From Lepiota brunneoincarnata (lineage: Eukaryota > Basidiomycota > Agaricomycetes > Agaricales > Agaricaceae): a stretch of DNA of 64,000 nucleotides. The stretch is from positions 62,001-126,000 of the forward strand of contig JAEBUN010000034.1 in NCBI GenBank assembly GCA_023014365.1, given 5' to 3'. The first letter of the stretch is position 1. Every line of letters starts with the position of its first letter. This document shows, in pieces, positions 63,401-64,000 of the stretch. Made by a program: the position numbers and the translations under genes. Below the pieces are notes generated by a model, which worked only from the letters and a program-made list of their open reading frames with translations, was not told where the DNA came from and ran no database searches.

Positions 63401-64000
63401 CACCAACTCCCTCAGACAACTAGCCAAACGTCTAAACATCCAACAGGCATTCTCAACCGCATACCACCCCCAGACAGATGGTTCCACAGAACGATACAAT
63501 CAAGAAATCGAAACCTAGCTTGCCATATATTGCACCAGAAACCCTCTCGACTGGTCAGAAACCCTCCCTATTGCCGAGTTCACACACAACTCCAAAATAC
63601 ATGCCTCAAGGCAGAAATCCCCATTTGAACTAATCATGGGATACAACCCTCCGCCAATACCCACGGTAATGGAAGCATCAAACTTTCCATCAGTAGATGA
63701 ACACATTAGACTCCTTGATGATGCCAGAAAAGAAGCACACGTGGCACATCAACTCTCCGCCGACATTATGAAACAAAGAACCAGAAGAACTGTCAAACCC
63801 CTTGAAACACGCCAAAAAGTATGGCTAGAAGCCAAGAATCTCAAACTCCCCTTCACCTCCAACAAAATATCCCCAAAACGACTAGGACCCTTCCTTATCT
63901 CAGAAGTCTTATCGCCACTCACCTACAAGCTAAAACTTCCGATCAAATGGAAAATACACCCGATATTCCACAGAAACCTTCTAACCCCATATACCAAAAC
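60451..64000 (+). pseudogene. Element D Pol, decayed and incomplete
   Basis: Protease (ALIDSGAQGNF), RT with YMDD (about 61830), RNase H and integrase (SWDLITGLPPS) follow the B order. TGA codons at 60986, 61445, 62057 and 63320 each stand where B has CGA. Further breaks are a TAG near 63516 (tyrosine in B) and a short insertion near 63374 in the integrase. The C-terminus and 3' LTR are outside the window. Confidence 0.88.

Larger units (their letters stand above)
57925..64000 (+). mobile_element. Element D: plus-strand relative of element B, inserted in C and running off the window
   Basis: The 5' LTR is 57925-58311, followed by the self-complementary primer site, leader, Gag and Pol to the window end. 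It lies in opposite orientation within the Pol of element C. The five bases before it are gcatg; the right junction is outside. Several stop codons and one short insertion make it defective, but the overall reading follows element B closely. Confidence 0.92.

Overview
The window looks like a chromosome segment of a filamentous Basidiomycete, most likely an Agaricomycete. The evidence is short 49-98 bp GT-AG introns, a NACHT-type STAND gene, a LysM secreted protein, a family of tiny secreted proteins, and a heavy load of chromodomain Ty3/gypsy retrotransposons. No taxon-specific marker is present, so this placement is an inference.

Layout. Positions 1 to about 21,400 hold a three-level retrotransposon nest, all on the minus strand. 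The outer old element (here E) is split by element A (1523-15449, TSD gtatc). The 3' LTR of A is itself split by a young element B (1646-9830, TSD gggcg). Then come a Ty1/copia gag relic (21.5-22.2 kb) and a gene-bearing central part: COQ1 polyprenyl diphosphate synthase (23.6-25.1 kb), a NACHT protein (27.8-30.1), a cysteine-rich secreted protein (33.2), a decayed NACHT copy (34.1-34.7), an intron-containing tRNA-Gly(GCC) (34.8), a LysM protein (36.1-37.1) and YIF1 (38.0-39.4). Next are two paralogous loci with 18-bp, PLAG-encoding tandem repeats (39.9-40.4 and 41.7-42.1). After these lie four small secreted protein genes sharing a promoter core and an MK(L/F)T signal peptide (42.9-50.9 kb), with a frameshifted membrane-protein gene between them (47.7-49.6). 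The right end (53.4-64.0 kb) is again retrotransposon: a truncated inverted A LTR, a foldback repeat, a decayed minus-strand relative of B (element C) carrying a solo LTR, and a plus-strand relative (element D) that is inserted in C and runs off the window.

Most unusual biology. The B/C/D lineage has an odd architecture. Its LTR ends and primer site fit Tf1-like self-priming. Its Gag frame stays open for about 200 codons with no Met and sits behind a conserved in-frame TAG. Gag and Pol are joined by an apparent -1 frameshift at a T5A5 run. After Pol come two long overlapping frames, one with three zinc knuckles. The old element E carries 14 copies of the palindrome TAAGCTTA. Most nonsense codons in the retroelements are TGA where a related copy or the expected protein has CGA, a sign of CpG deamination. 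The secreted-protein cluster combines conserved promoter and signal peptide with very different mature peptides.

Limits: all family assignments are from reading motifs, no search was run, splice sites are manual, and several intergenic stretches show nothing I can name.
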